A DNA stretch of 64,000 nt, taken from assembly GCF_030811835.1 (NCBI RefSeq), contig NZ_JAUSRO010000013.1:147621-211620 (forward strand). The letters run 5' to 3'. The translations under genes were made by a program, and so were the position numbers. The first letter of the stretch is position 1. Each line of letters starts with the position of its first letter. Below are positions 30,101 to 56,300 of this stretch, one piece after another. The stretch is from Variovorax ginsengisoli. Its GTDB lineage: Bacteria; Pseudomonadota; Gammaproteobacteria; Burkholderiales; Burkholderiaceae_C. The notes under the pieces are model-generated. The model worked only from the letters and a program-made list of their open reading frames with translations. It was not told the DNA's origin and did no database searches.

Positions 30101-32450
30101 GCTGCGCAACCCGATCGATGGCCGCACGGCACTGTCGCAGGTGCTGGCGCAATCCAGGCAGGCCGTGCTCGGTGCACAGGCCCACCAGGACCTGCCCTTT
30201 GACCACCTCGTGCAGCACCTGCAGCCCGAGCGCAGCATGAGCCACAGCCCGTTGTTCCAGGTGATGTTCAATCACCTGTTCGAGGACCACCGCGCGCTGC
30301 AGCGCCTGGAAGGCATCGCGGTGCAGGACCATGCGCTGCCTGATCTCCAGACCCAGTTCGACTGGGTGTTGGAAGCCCGCGAGCGGCCTGATGGGCGGCT
30401 GATGCTCGACGTGATCTACGCCCAAGACCTGTTCGAGCGGGACACCATCGCGCGCATGGCGCAGCACTACGTGGCAGTGCTGGCTGCACTGTGCGCCGAC
30501 ACGCGCCGTGCGGTGGGCGACATCGACCTGTTGAGCGCGCCCGAAAAGTCGGAACTCGCGCAATGGGGCGTCAACGCGCGGCACGAACCGCAGCCGCAAC
30601 CGTTGCACCATCAGATCGCGCGGCACGCACAGCAGCAGCCCGAAGCCGTCGCGCTGCTGTTCGGCGACGAGGCACTGAGCTTTGCCGAGCTCGACCGCCG
30701 TGCCAATCGCCTGGCGCACCGACTGATCGCGCTGGGCGTGCAGCCCGATATGCGCGTGGGCATCGCCATGGAGCGCTCCGTCGAGATGGTGGTGGGGTTG
30801 CTCGGCATCCTCAAGGCCGGCGGTGCCTACCTTCCCCTCGACCCGGAATATCCGGTGCAACGGCTGGACTACATCGTCGAAGACAGCGGCATCGCGCTGC
30901 TGCTCGTGCACCGTGCCACGCGCGACCTGATCACCGCGCGTGCCGGTCTGGTCAAGCTCGAAGTCGATGGCGGCTACTTTGCCGACCAGCCGCAAGACGA
31001 TCCGCGCGTTGCCCTGCATGGTGAGAACCTGGCTTACGTCATCTACACCTCGGGCTCGACCGGCAGGCCCAAGGGTGCCGCGGTGCGCCACGACGCAGTG
31101 CACAGCTGCATGGCCTGGATGCAGCAGACCTACTGCCTGAGCCGCGCCGACACCGTGCTGCACAAGGCGCCCTTCGGCTTCGACGTGTCGGTGTGGGAGA
31201 TGTTCTGGCCCCTGACCGCAGGCGCGCGGTTGGTCGTCGCGAACCCGGGCGATCACCGTGATCCAGCCCGTCTGGTCGAACTGATCCAGCGCCACCAGAT
31301 CACCACGCTCAACTTCGTGCCGTCGATGCTCCAGGCTTTTCTGGCGCACAAGGACATCGAGGCCAGTACGCGACTCAAGCACATCATCGTCGGCGGCGAG
31401 GCCATGCCCGCAGAAATGCAGAAGGAGACGCTGCGGCGCCTGAGTGGCGCCACGCTGCAGAACCTGTACGGCCCAACCGAGACCACCATCCACGTCACGC
31501 GCTGGACCTGCCGGCTGGAATGCGATGACAGCGACCAGCGGCTGGTGCCGATCGGCCAGCCGATCAGCGACACCCAATGCCACATCCTTGATGCCGACCT
31601 CCACCGAGTGCCTCGCGGCGTCGCCGGCGAGTTGTACCTCGGCGGCGTGAGCCTGGCGCGCGGCTACCTCCACAAACCGGGCCTGAGTGCCGAGCGTTTC
31701 GTGGCCAACCCCTTTGGCGATGGCACAAGGCTGTACCGCACCGGCGATCTCGCGCGCTGGAACGCCGAGGGCCAGATCGAGTACCTCGGTCGCATGGACC
31801 ATCAGGTGAAGATCCGGGGCTTTCGCATCGAGCTGGGCGAGATCGAGGCGCAGATCCTCGCCCAGCCTGGCGTGCGCGAAGCCGTCGTGGTGGCGCGCGA
31901 GGGCGTGGATGGCGCATCGTTGGTGGCCTACATCGCGGCGCATGCACACGAGCGCATCGACACGGCAGCGCTGCGGGAACATCTGCGACAGGTGCTGCCC
32001 GACTACATGGTGCCGCGCGCCGTGGTGGTGCTCGAAGCCCTGCCGCTCAATGCCAACGGCAAGGTCGACCGCAAGGCGCTGCCCGAGCCCGCGGAGCTGG
32101 GCCGCGCGAGCACCTACGTGGCACCGCAAGGCCACGTGGCGCGCACGCTTGCGGCCATCTGGTCGGAGGTACTGCAGGTCGAACAGGTCGGCCTGCACGA
32201 CAACTTCTTCGATCTCGGTGGGCACTCGCTGCTGCTGATCCGTGCACACCGGCTTTTGGAAGACCGACTGCAGGCCACGTTCCCACTGGTCAATCTCTTC
32301 AAGTACCCCACCGTCGAATCGCTCGCGGACTGGATCGAGCAGGGCGGCGTGCAAGCCGCCATCGCATCCACCGCCAGCGGCGACGAGCGTGCACTGCGCC
32401 AGCGTGCCGCGATGCTTCAACGCCGCAAAGCGGCAGAGAAAGTCAACTGA
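27132..32450 (+). CDS. NRPS1: lipoinitiation NRPS, FAAL-ACP-C-A-T
   Basis: The 1772-aa enzyme starts the lipopeptide. Residues about 1-575 are a fatty acyl-AMP ligase (FQYTSG-like core YTSGSTSAPKGVIVTHGN, then FVSWAPLYHDMGLIGG and YACYGLAEATLF) that activates a fatty acid and loads it on the adjacent ACP (Ser in RGGSSLTA, about 627). A condensation domain follows (LPLSHAQERQWFLWQL near 696, HHIVSDG near 829). The adenylation domain has SGSTGRPKG near 1305 and the code, read by eye against GrsA positions, DVWNIGLIHK. This differs from the Thr code at three places and is unassigned. The final T domain has DLGGHSLL. Start ATG 27132 overlaps the thioesterase stop; the stop overlaps the PKS start. 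Confidence 0.93.
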   Translation: MNELLAKASACHPPRNFVAHLCALAQRRPDDVWLTVVDEVDGVRNELSFTYAVFEQRVRALAARLQQQFARGDRALVMLDNGDHYAVSMLACFYSGVIAVPVFPPESTRPQHLARLTGVAIDSQARCALTSAAFSEAMAAGDRRFGEVTLVAVDTVDPALADAWQPFEPADEDIAFLQYTSGSTSAPKGVIVTHGNLMANEHAIQVGMGIGPDDKFVSWAPLYHDMGLIGGLMQPLYSGIPLVLTSPRYFLERPVRWLELISHHRATLSGGPDFSFRLCLERVKDAQIAQLDLSSWRVAYTGAEPVRADTESDFIERFAAAGFDPGAVYACYGLAEATLFVTGGRRGGGMVARGFSAEGLASGQGHPSDGGTLLVGCGAVAVDHHIEIVDPATLSVAAPGCIGEIWVHGPSVGAGYWGKERESRETFVEREGRRWLRTGDLGFVCDGELYVTGRIKDLIIVRGHNLYPQDIERVIEAEVDAVRKGRVAVFAASGPDGEGIGAAAEVSRSMQKLVPPHVLVEALSAAVSEVFGEPLSVVLLLNPGGMPKTTSGKLQRGACRAAWLDRSADAYAICERGTFIKGGPVDASAGLLALDDTERAVDAIWREVLKPADARPFGRDAHFFTRGGSSLTATQAAARIAGHWDIDYPVRLMFEHPRLQESAAAIRARLVQGAQGARARLAPIAVLPAERRLDALPLSHAQERQWFLWQLDPSSAAYHMSGALRLTGALQVDALQGALNDLVARHESLRTVFRAVDDGVAAQWIQPSATFALEVIDLRAVPAGQRGEFLDKEAHRIKATPFDLTQGGLLRAALLRLSDDTQVLAVVMHHIVSDGASMQVLLDELAAGYAARLQGRSAALPVPRVQYADYAVWQRDWLAAGEAERQLAWWRAQLGDEHPVLELRTDHPRKPQASYRAARHAFELPTVLLDRLRGVAQADGGTLFMVLLAGLQVLLHRYTGQQEIRVGAAIANRNRVEFENVIGLFVNTLVLRNPIDGRTALSQVLAQSRQAVLGAQAHQDLPFDHLVQHLQPERSMSHSPLFQVMFNHLFEDHRALQRLEGIAVQDHALPDLQTQFDWVLEARERPDGRLMLDVIYAQDLFERDTIARMAQHYVAVLAALCADTRRAVGDIDLLSAPEKSELAQWGVNARHEPQPQPLHHQIARHAQQQPEAVALLFGDEALSFAELDRRANRLAHRLIALGVQPDMRVGIAMERSVEMVVGLLGILKAGGAYLPLDPEYPVQRLDYIVEDSGIALLLVHRATRDLITARAGLVKLEVDGGYFADQPQDDPRVALHGENLAYVIYTSGSTGRPKGAAVRHDAVHSCMAWMQQTYCLSRADTVLHKAPFGFDVSVWEMFWPLTAGARLVVANPGDHRDPARLVELIQRHQITTLNFVPSMLQAFLAHKDIEASTRLKHIIVGGEAMPAEMQKETLRRLSGATLQNLYGPTETTIHVTRWTCRLECDDSDQRLVPIGQPISDTQCHILDADLHRVPRGVAGELYLGGVSLARGYLHKPGLSAERFVANPFGDGTRLYRTGDLARWNAEGQIEYLGRMDHQVKIRGFRIELGEIEAQILAQPGVREAVVVAREGVDGASLVAYIAAHAHERIDTAALREHLRQVLPDYMVPRAVVVLEALPLNANGKVDRKALPEPAELGRASTYVAPQGHVARTLAAIWSEVLQVEQVGLHDNFFDLGGHSLLLIRAHRLLEDRLQATFPLVNLFKYPTVESLADWIEQGGVQAAIASTASGDERALRQRAAMLQRRKAAEKVN

Positions 32451-35400
32451 TGTTCAAGCTCCAAGATACCGTCGAGCCGACCGGCCTCGAGATCGCCATC
32501 GTCGGCATGGCCGGGCGCTTTCCTGGCGCCGATGACGTCGATGGCTTCTGGCGCAACATCCGCGACGGCGTGGAGTCGGTGTCGGCGTTCACCGACGACC
32601 AACTGCGCGAGCGCGGCATTCCACAGCGCCTGCTGGACGATCCCGACTATGTGAAGGCCGGCGTGGTGTTCGAGGGCTTCGACCAGTTCGATGCCGGCTT
32701 CTTCGGCTACACGCCACGCGAAGCCGAGAACCTAGATCCACAGCAACGCGTGTTCCTGGAGTGCGCCTGGGCCTCGCTCGAGCATGCGGGCTGCGATCCG
32801 GCACGCTGGCCTGGCAAGGTCGGCGTCTATGCGGGCGAGGGCACCAACGTCTACCTGATCCGCAACCTGCTGCCGTCCTTCGGCCTGGGCGCACACACCG
32901 GCATCGCCGATCTGCTGGGCCTCATGAGCGGCAATTCCGGCGGGTCTCTGTGCACGCGTGTCGCCTACAAGCTCGACCTGCGCGGCCCCGCCGTGAGCGT
33001 GCAGACCGCCTGCTCCACCTCGCTCACGGCCGTGCACACCGCCTGCCAGGCGCTCCTGAGCCACGATTGCGACATGGCCCTGGCCGGCGGCGTGTGGCTC
33101 AACCTGCTGCAAGAGGGCGGCTACCGCTACCAGGCCGGCGCGATCCTTTCGCGCGATGGCCATTGCCGGGCTTTCGACGCCGATGCCGATGGCACGGTGA
33201 TCGGCAGCGGTGCGGGCGTGGTCGTGCTCAAGCGCCTGGACGAAGCGCTGCGCGATGGCGACACCATCCATGCCGTCATCAAGGGCACGGCGGCCAACAA
33301 CGATGGCGCGGCCAAGGTCGGCTTCACCGCGCCCAGCATCGACGGGCAGGCCGAAGTCATTCGCGCGGCGCAACTGATTGCAGGCGTCTCGGCCGACACC
33401 ATCGGCTACGTCGAGACGCACGGCACCGGCACCACACTGGGCGACCCGATCGAGATCGCGGCGCTCACGCAGGCGTTTCGCGCCGACACCCAGCGGCGCG
33501 GCTTTTGCGCTGTCGGTTCGGTCAAGACGAACATCGGGCACCTCGATGCGGCGGCCGGCGTCGCGGGGTTGATCAAGGCCGCGATGGCGCTCAAGCACCA
33601 CACGCTGCCACCGAGCCTGCATTTCAAGCGGCCCCATCCGCAGATCGATTTTGAAGGCAGCCCGTTCTATGTGAACGCGCAATGCCGACCGTGGCCAGAT
33701 GGTCCCACGCCGCGTCGCGCCGGTGTGAGCGCATTCGGCATTGGCGGTACCAATGTGCACGTGGTGCTCGAAGAGGCGCCTGCGCAGCGGTACGCCGCAC
33801 AGGGATCGGCCTGGCAGGTCATGCCGCTGTCGGCCCGCAACACCACGGCCCTGCAGATGGCCGCTCAGCAACTGGCCGATCATCTGGAAGCAGCTGATGC
33901 CGATGCATCGCTCGCCGATGTCGCGCACACGCTGCAGACCGGCCGGCGTGCCATGTTGTTCCGGGGCACTGTCGTGGCCGACGGATTGGTGACGGCCGTG
34001 CAGGCATTGCGCGCGCCCGAGAATGCTTTCGATCATGCGACCCGCGTCCCCGATGTCGCGCCCGAGGTCGCGTTCCTCTTTCCGGGCGGGGGCACGCAAC
34101 ACGTGAACATGGGGCTCGCGCTCTACCGCGACCACCCGGTCTTTCGCGAGGAGATCGACCGCTGCTGCGCTGCACTGCGCGAGGTCATGGGCATGGGCAT
34201 GGACCTGCGCCCACTGCTCTATCCGGCCACCGGTGACGAAGCGGAGGCCGACGAGCAACTGGGCCGTATCGAATACACACAGCCGCTGCTGTTCAGCGTC
34301 GAGTACGCGATGGCGCGGCTGTGGATGTCGCGCGGCGTGCAGCCCGCCCTGATGTTGGGCCACAGCCTGGGCGAGTACGTGGCGGCCTGCCTGGCGGGCG
34401 TCTTCAGCCTTGAAGACGCGTTGCGTATCGTTGCCACGCGCGGGCGGTTGATGCAGTCGATGTCGCCGGGCGCGATGACCGCCATCGCGCTGTCGGAATC
34501 CGAACTCGCGCCCTTCCTGGCCACAGGCTGCGACATCGCCGCAATCAATGGGGATCAGTTGTGCGTGCTCGCCGGCCCGATGGCGGCCATCGAGGCGGCC
34601 GAACAGAAGCTGTTCGCGCGCGGGCTGATGCCGCGTCGCCTGCGGGTTTCGATCGCCTCCCATTCGGCGATGACCGAGTCCATCGTGGCCGAATTGCAGC
34701 AGGTGATTGCTTCCGTGCCACGGTCTGCGCCGCGCATTCCTTTCATCTCCAACGTCACGGGCAAGCCCATCACGGCGCAGCAGGCGATCGATCCGGCCTA
34801 CTGGGGCCAGCACCTGCGCGGCACGGTGCGCTTCGCGGACGGCGTGGCGGAACTGCTGCGCGCCAAGGGCCGCGTGCTGCTGGAAGTCGGTCCCGGCGAG
34901 ACGCTGGCCGGCCTCGCACGGCAGCACCCGTTGGCCGATTCGGCGGCAGTCATCCTGTCGAGCCAGGTCCATCCGCAGAAGCAGGCGCACAACGAATGCC
35001 AGATGGCGAGCGCAATGGGTCAACTCTGGTGCGCGGGTGTCGACATCGATTGGGCCGCGTGCCATCCGGGGCGGCAGGCCCGCCGGGTGCCGCTGCCGAC
35101 CTATCCGTTCCAGCGCCAGTCGTACTGGACCGACATGCCCGAGCCGGGCAACGAAGCGCCGACATCGTCCATGCGCAAGGGCGGTGACGCATTCCACGTG
35201 CCGGTCTGGCAACGTACCGCGCCCGCGAATGCGTCGTCGACGCCTGCGCCGGTCGAGGGGTGCACGCTCGTGTTCGCAGAAGAGAGCGGGCTGACGGATG
35301 CGTTGATCCGTCAGCTGGAGGCCGATGCACCTGGGCATGCGGTGGTGCGGGTGGTGCTGGGCATTGGCTATGCCGAGACAGGCCTGCGTCATTTCTCCGT

Positions 35401-37060
35401 TCGCCCTGGTGAACGCAGGGACCATGAACAGTTGCTGCGCAAAGTGCAGTCCGACTCCGGACCTGTCACCAGGGTCTTTCACCTGTGGAGCGTGGATGAG
35501 CAGCCGCTGTTGCTGTCACCGTTGCCATCCGAGCAGGTCATGGAGCGCGGTTACTTCAGTCTGCTGGCGCTGGCCCAGGCCATCGACAGCACTTCTGGCG
35601 GGCGGGCGCGAAAGCTATCGATCGAAGTCGTTGCGAACCAGATGGAGGATGTTTCAGGCCTTGAGCCGCTGTGCCCCGAGAAGGCGATGCTGTTCAGCCT
35701 CTGCAAGGTGATCGCGCAGGAGTATCCGCACATCGCCTGCCGGGTGACCGATGTCGTGTTGCCTGTGCCAGGCAGCGTCGCCGAGGCGTGGCTGGCACGC
35801 CAACTCGCTGCGCCGAGGCAGGCGCCGCACGACGAAACGCTCGTGGCCTATCGCGGCCCGCATCGCTGGGTCAAGACCTATGCGCCGTTGCCGTGCGGGT
35901 CTGCGCCGCAGCAGCGCCTGCGCTCCAGGGGCGTGTACCTGATCACCGGCGGCCTCGGCGGCGTGGGGCTTGCGGTCGCGCGGCACTTGGCCGAGTCGTG
36001 GCAGGCGCGGCTGGTGCTGCTGGGGCGCACACCGCTGCCCGAGCGCAGCCAGTGGGAAGCCCTCCTCGCGGACGAAGTGCAGCCCCAGGCACTGCGGACC
36101 AAACTCGCACAACTGACCGAACTTGAAAATCTCGGCGGCGAAGTGCTCGTGGTCGCGGCGGACGTGGCCGACGCGGCCTCGATGAAGGCCGCCGCCGCGC
36201 AGGCCCGCGCGCGCTTCGGCATGGTGCAAGGCGTCGTGCACGCGGCGGGCCACGCGAACAGCGGAATGATCGCAACCCGCACCCGCGCCGCGATCGACGA
36301 AGTCTTCGCGCCCAAGCTGCAGGGCACGCGTTTCCTGCTCGATGCGTTGCAGGGCGAGCCGCTCGATTTCGTGCTGCTGTGCTCGTCGATTTCCAGCATG
36401 GCCGGCGGTCTGGGCATGAGCGACTACGCTGCCGCGAACGCCTACCTCGATGCGCTTGCCTCGCTATGGCAACGCAGTGCGACGCACCCGGTCATCGCGG
36501 TCAACTGGGACGCATGGCGTGATCTGGGCATGGCCGCGGGCCGCGTGCTGCCCGAAGGCATTGGCATGGATGGCCCTGCAGGCGCACGAGCGGTGGAACG
36601 CATCGTCAACGGCCCGGCATTCGCGCAGGTGGTGATCTCCACCACCGACCTGAACCAGCGCCTGGGCGAGCTGGACAACGGCATGCTCGACCTGCTGGAG
36701 ACCGGCCTGGCCGCGAAGAAGAAGTGCCGCGAGCATCCGCGCCCCGCCCTCGACACCCCCTTCGTCGCGCCCGAGGGCGAGCTGGAGAGTGTGCTTGCGG
36801 GCATCTGGCAGGACATGCTGGGCATCGCCGGCGTCGGCATCGACGACAACCTGTTCGAGCTGGGCGGCGATTCGCTGCTCGCGATCCAGATCCTGGCGCG
36901 TGCCCGCAAGGCCTACGAGGTCGAACTGCATCCGGCCGCCTTCTTCAAGGCTCCCACCCTCCGCGACCTTGCGTTCCTGATCGAAACCCAGCTGATCGAG
37001 GAAATCGAGGCTGATGTCCCGGCCGATGCCGAACCCGATCGCTCGCCCGCAACCGTCTGA
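32450..37060 (+). CDS. PKS: type I polyketide synthase module, KS-AT-KR-ACP
   Basis: A single 1536-aa module extends the acyl-aminoacyl chain by one C2 unit and reduces it to a beta-hydroxy group. KS has the Cys in TACSTSL (about 188), and His in ETHGTGT and in VKTNIGH. AT has GHSLGEY (about 637); the extender motif reads IASHS rather than the malonyl-type HAFH, closer to methylmalonyl YASH. KR has LITGGLGGVGLAVARHL (about 1161) and the Ser/Tyr/Asn set in LCSSISSMAGG and DYAAANAYLD, without an LDD motif. ACP carries GGDSLLAI (about 1474). No dehydratase, enoylreductase or methyltransferase is present. A PKS within a lipopeptide siderophore locus is rare and is a stated feature of the variochelins. 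Confidence 0.93.
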   Translation: MFKLQDTVEPTGLEIAIVGMAGRFPGADDVDGFWRNIRDGVESVSAFTDDQLRERGIPQRLLDDPDYVKAGVVFEGFDQFDAGFFGYTPREAENLDPQQRVFLECAWASLEHAGCDPARWPGKVGVYAGEGTNVYLIRNLLPSFGLGAHTGIADLLGLMSGNSGGSLCTRVAYKLDLRGPAVSVQTACSTSLTAVHTACQALLSHDCDMALAGGVWLNLLQEGGYRYQAGAILSRDGHCRAFDADADGTVIGSGAGVVVLKRLDEALRDGDTIHAVIKGTAANNDGAAKVGFTAPSIDGQAEVIRAAQLIAGVSADTIGYVETHGTGTTLGDPIEIAALTQAFRADTQRRGFCAVGSVKTNIGHLDAAAGVAGLIKAAMALKHHTLPPSLHFKRPHPQIDFEGSPFYVNAQCRPWPDGPTPRRAGVSAFGIGGTNVHVVLEEAPAQRYAAQGSAWQVMPLSARNTTALQMAAQQLADHLEAADADASLADVAHTLQTGRRAMLFRGTVVADGLVTAVQALRAPENAFDHATRVPDVAPEVAFLFPGGGTQHVNMGLALYRDHPVFREEIDRCCAALREVMGMGMDLRPLLYPATGDEAEADEQLGRIEYTQPLLFSVEYAMARLWMSRGVQPALMLGHSLGEYVAACLAGVFSLEDALRIVATRGRLMQSMSPGAMTAIALSESELAPFLATGCDIAAINGDQLCVLAGPMAAIEAAEQKLFARGLMPRRLRVSIASHSAMTESIVAELQQVIASVPRSAPRIPFISNVTGKPITAQQAIDPAYWGQHLRGTVRFADGVAELLRAKGRVLLEVGPGETLAGLARQHPLADSAAVILSSQVHPQKQAHNECQMASAMGQLWCAGVDIDWAACHPGRQARRVPLPTYPFQRQSYWTDMPEPGNEAPTSSMRKGGDAFHVPVWQRTAPANASSTPAPVEGCTLVFAEESGLTDALIRQLEADAPGHAVVRVVLGIGYAETGLRHFSVRPGERRDHEQLLRKVQSDSGPVTRVFHLWSVDEQPLLLSPLPSEQVMERGYFSLLALAQAIDSTSGGRARKLSIEVVANQMEDVSGLEPLCPEKAMLFSLCKVIAQEYPHIACRVTDVVLPVPGSVAEAWLARQLAAPRQAPHDETLVAYRGPHRWVKTYAPLPCGSAPQQRLRSRGVYLITGGLGGVGLAVARHLAESWQARLVLLGRTPLPERSQWEALLADEVQPQALRTKLAQLTELENLGGEVLVVAADVADAASMKAAAAQARARFGMVQGVVHAAGHANSGMIATRTRAAIDEVFAPKLQGTRFLLDALQGEPLDFVLLCSSISSMAGGLGMSDYAAANAYLDALASLWQRSATHPVIAVNWDAWRDLGMAAGRVLPEGIGMDGPAGARAVERIVNGPAFAQVVISTTDLNQRLGELDNGMLDLLETGLAAKKKCREHPRPALDTPFVAPEGELESVLAGIWQDMLGIAGVGIDDNLFELGGDSLLAIQILARARKAYEVELHPAAFFKAPTLRDLAFLIETQLIEEIEADVPADAEPDRSPATV

Positions 37061-37067
37061 GAACGCC

Positions 37068-53397
<16,330 letters not shown>

Positions 53398-53398
<1 letters not shown>

Positions 53399-56300
53399 TG
53401 GAACAGAAAAAATACGAGATCGCGGAGCGCTTCGCGCGCCTTCCGGCCGACAAGCAGAAGGTCTTCCTGGCCCTGCTGGCCCAGCAGAAAATCGATTTCG
53501 GGCGCCTGCCGATCGTCAAGGCACAACCGCAGGCCCGCAGCACGTTGTCGTATGTGCAGGCCCGGCAATGGTTCCTGTGGCAGCTTGATCCGCAGAGCTC
53601 GGCTTATCACATCAGCGGTGCGCTCACGCTCACCGGCGCCTTGAACGTGCAGGCGCTGCGCGAGAGCTTCGAGGCCCTGGTGGCGCGCCATGAATCGCTG
53701 CGCACGGTGTTCCGCGTCGATGCGGACGCCCGCGTCGAGCAGGTGGTGCGCGACCATGGCGAGCTCGATTTCTTGCTGATCGATCTGGGCGGGCCCGGCG
53801 ACGCCCGGCCCGGCTGCATGGACGCCCGCGTGACTGAGGCCGCGCGCAGCATCGCCAACACGCCCTTTGACCTGGCGCAAGGCCCGTTGCTGCGCGTGGG
53901 GCTGATCTGCCTCGCGGCCGACGTTCATGTGCTGATGCTGGTGATGCACCACATCGTCTCGGACGGCTGGTCGCTGCGCATCGCGATGAGCGAGTTCACC
54001 GCGCAGTACCGCGCGCGCATGCAGGGTGAAGCCACGCCGTTGCAACCGCTGCCGATCCAGTACGCCGACTACGCCGTGTGGCAGCGCAACTGGATGGAGG
54101 CTGGCGAACAGGCGCGCCAGTTCGCCTATTGGGTGGCCCACGTGGGCAGCGCCCGGCCGGTTCTGCAACTGCCGACCGACCGGCCGCGGCGCACCGACGG
54201 GCGCTACGGCGTGGCGCACCATGCGCTGGTGCTGCCCGAAGATCTGGCCAAGGCACTGCACAAGAGCGCGAACGCGCGGGGCGCCACGCTGTTCATGGCG
54301 CTGCTCGCGGGCTACCAGGCGTTGCTGCACCGCTATACGGGGCAGCACGACATTCGCGTCGGCGTGCCCATCGCCAACCGGCACCGGCCCGAGACCGAAG
54401 GTGTCATTGGCTTCTTCGCCAACACCCAGGTGCTGTGCGCATCGCTGGACGACCGCATGCCGCTCGCGCAGCTGCTGGCGCAGACCCGCGAAGCTGCACT
54501 GGGCGCGCAGATGCACCAGGACCTGCCTTTCGAGCAACTGGTCGAGGCGCTGCAACCCGAGCGCATTCTCGGCACCAATCCGCTGTTCCAGGTGCTGTTC
54601 AATCACCAGCGCAGCGGCTTCGCGGTGCTGCAGGGACTGCCCGGCCTGACGCTGGAAGAGCGCGCGCTGGACGGCCAGGCCGCGCAGCTCGAACTGGCGC
54701 TCGAGACGGTCGAAGACGAGGCCGGCCGCGTTCACGTGAGCCTGCGCTATGCGGCCGAGCTGTTCGATGCCACGACCATCGAGCGCATGGCCGGCCACTA
54801 CCTCGCGCTGTTGCGCGCGCTGGCCGATCGCCCCGAACAGGCCGTGGGCGACGTGGCGCTGCTGAGCCGCGACGAGCTCGCGCAACTGGCGGTATGGGGA
54901 TCGAACCCTCAGGTCTGGCCCGACACGACGGCGGTGCCGCACCTGATCGCGCGGCAGGCCGCGGAGCGGCCCGATGCGGTCGCGCTGGTCTTCGGTGACG
55001 AGCAGCTCAGCTACGGCGAACTCAATGCGCGCGCGAACCGCCTTGCGCACCGCCTCATCGCGCTGGGCGTGAAGCCCGAGATGAAGGTGGGCATTGCCGT
55101 TGAGCGCTCCGTCGAGATGATGGTCGGTCTGCTGGGCATCCTGAAGGCCGGCGGCGCCTATGTGCCGCTGGACCCCGAATACCCGGTTGAACGCCTCGCG
55201 TTCATGGTCGAGGCCAGCGGCATCGGACTGCTGCTTGCGCAGCGCCATCAGGCGGCGCTGGTGCAGCGCCTGGCGGCTGGTACGCACAAGCCAACGGTCC
55301 TGCTGGTGGATGCGCCGGAAACGAACGCCGGGCCCGACACCGATCCGCAGGTCGAACTGCATCCCGAGAACCTGGCCTATGTGATCTACACCTCGGGCTC
55401 CACCGGCAAGCCCAAGGGCGTGATGGTGCGCCATGGTGCATGGAGTCACCTGATGGCGAGCATGCGCGTCACGCCGGGCATGAGCGCGGACGACGCGCTG
55501 GTGGCGGTGAGCTCGCTCTCGTTCGACATGGCGTCGCTCGAACTCTATCTGCCGCTGGTGTGCGGTGCCCGCATTGTGCTGGGTGCACGCGGCGTGGCAC
55601 GCGACGGCGAGGCGCTGGGCCGCCTGCTGCGCACGAGCGGAGTGATCGGCGCGACGGTGCTGCAGTCCACGCCCGCGGGATGGCGCCTGCTGGAGACCGA
55701 CCTGCGCGCCAACGGCCTGCCGCCCCGGCTCAAGGCCCTGTGCGGTGGCGAGGCCCTGCACCCCGATCTCTCGCAGAGCCTGCAAGCGCTGGGCATCGAG
55801 CTGTGGAACATGTACGGACCGACCGAGGCCACCGTTTGGTCCACCGGCGACCGCGTGGACGGCGCTGCGTTGAAGTTCGGCAGCGCCGTCCCCGGTACGC
55901 AATTGCACGTGCTCGACGGTTCGCTCAGCCCGACGCCGCACGGTGTCGCGGGCGAGCTGTATCTGGGCGGCGTGGGGCTGGCGCGCGGCTACCTCGCGCA
56001 CCCCACATTGTCGGCCGAGCGCTTCGTCGCGAATCCCTTTGACGGCGGCCGCGGCGGACGGCTCTACCGCACCGGCGATATGGTGCGCTGGCGCGGCGAC
56101 GGCCAGCTCGAATACCTGGGCCGCACGGACCATCAGGTCAAGGTGCGGGGTTTCCGCATCGAACTCGGCGAAATCGAGGCCCAGCTGCTGGCGCAACCCG
56201 AGGTGCGCGAGGCCGTGGTGGTGGCCGTGGAAGGCGCCGCCGGCGCGCGGCTGGTGGGCTATGTGTCGGCTGAGGAAGGCCGTTCCATCGACACCGCGCG

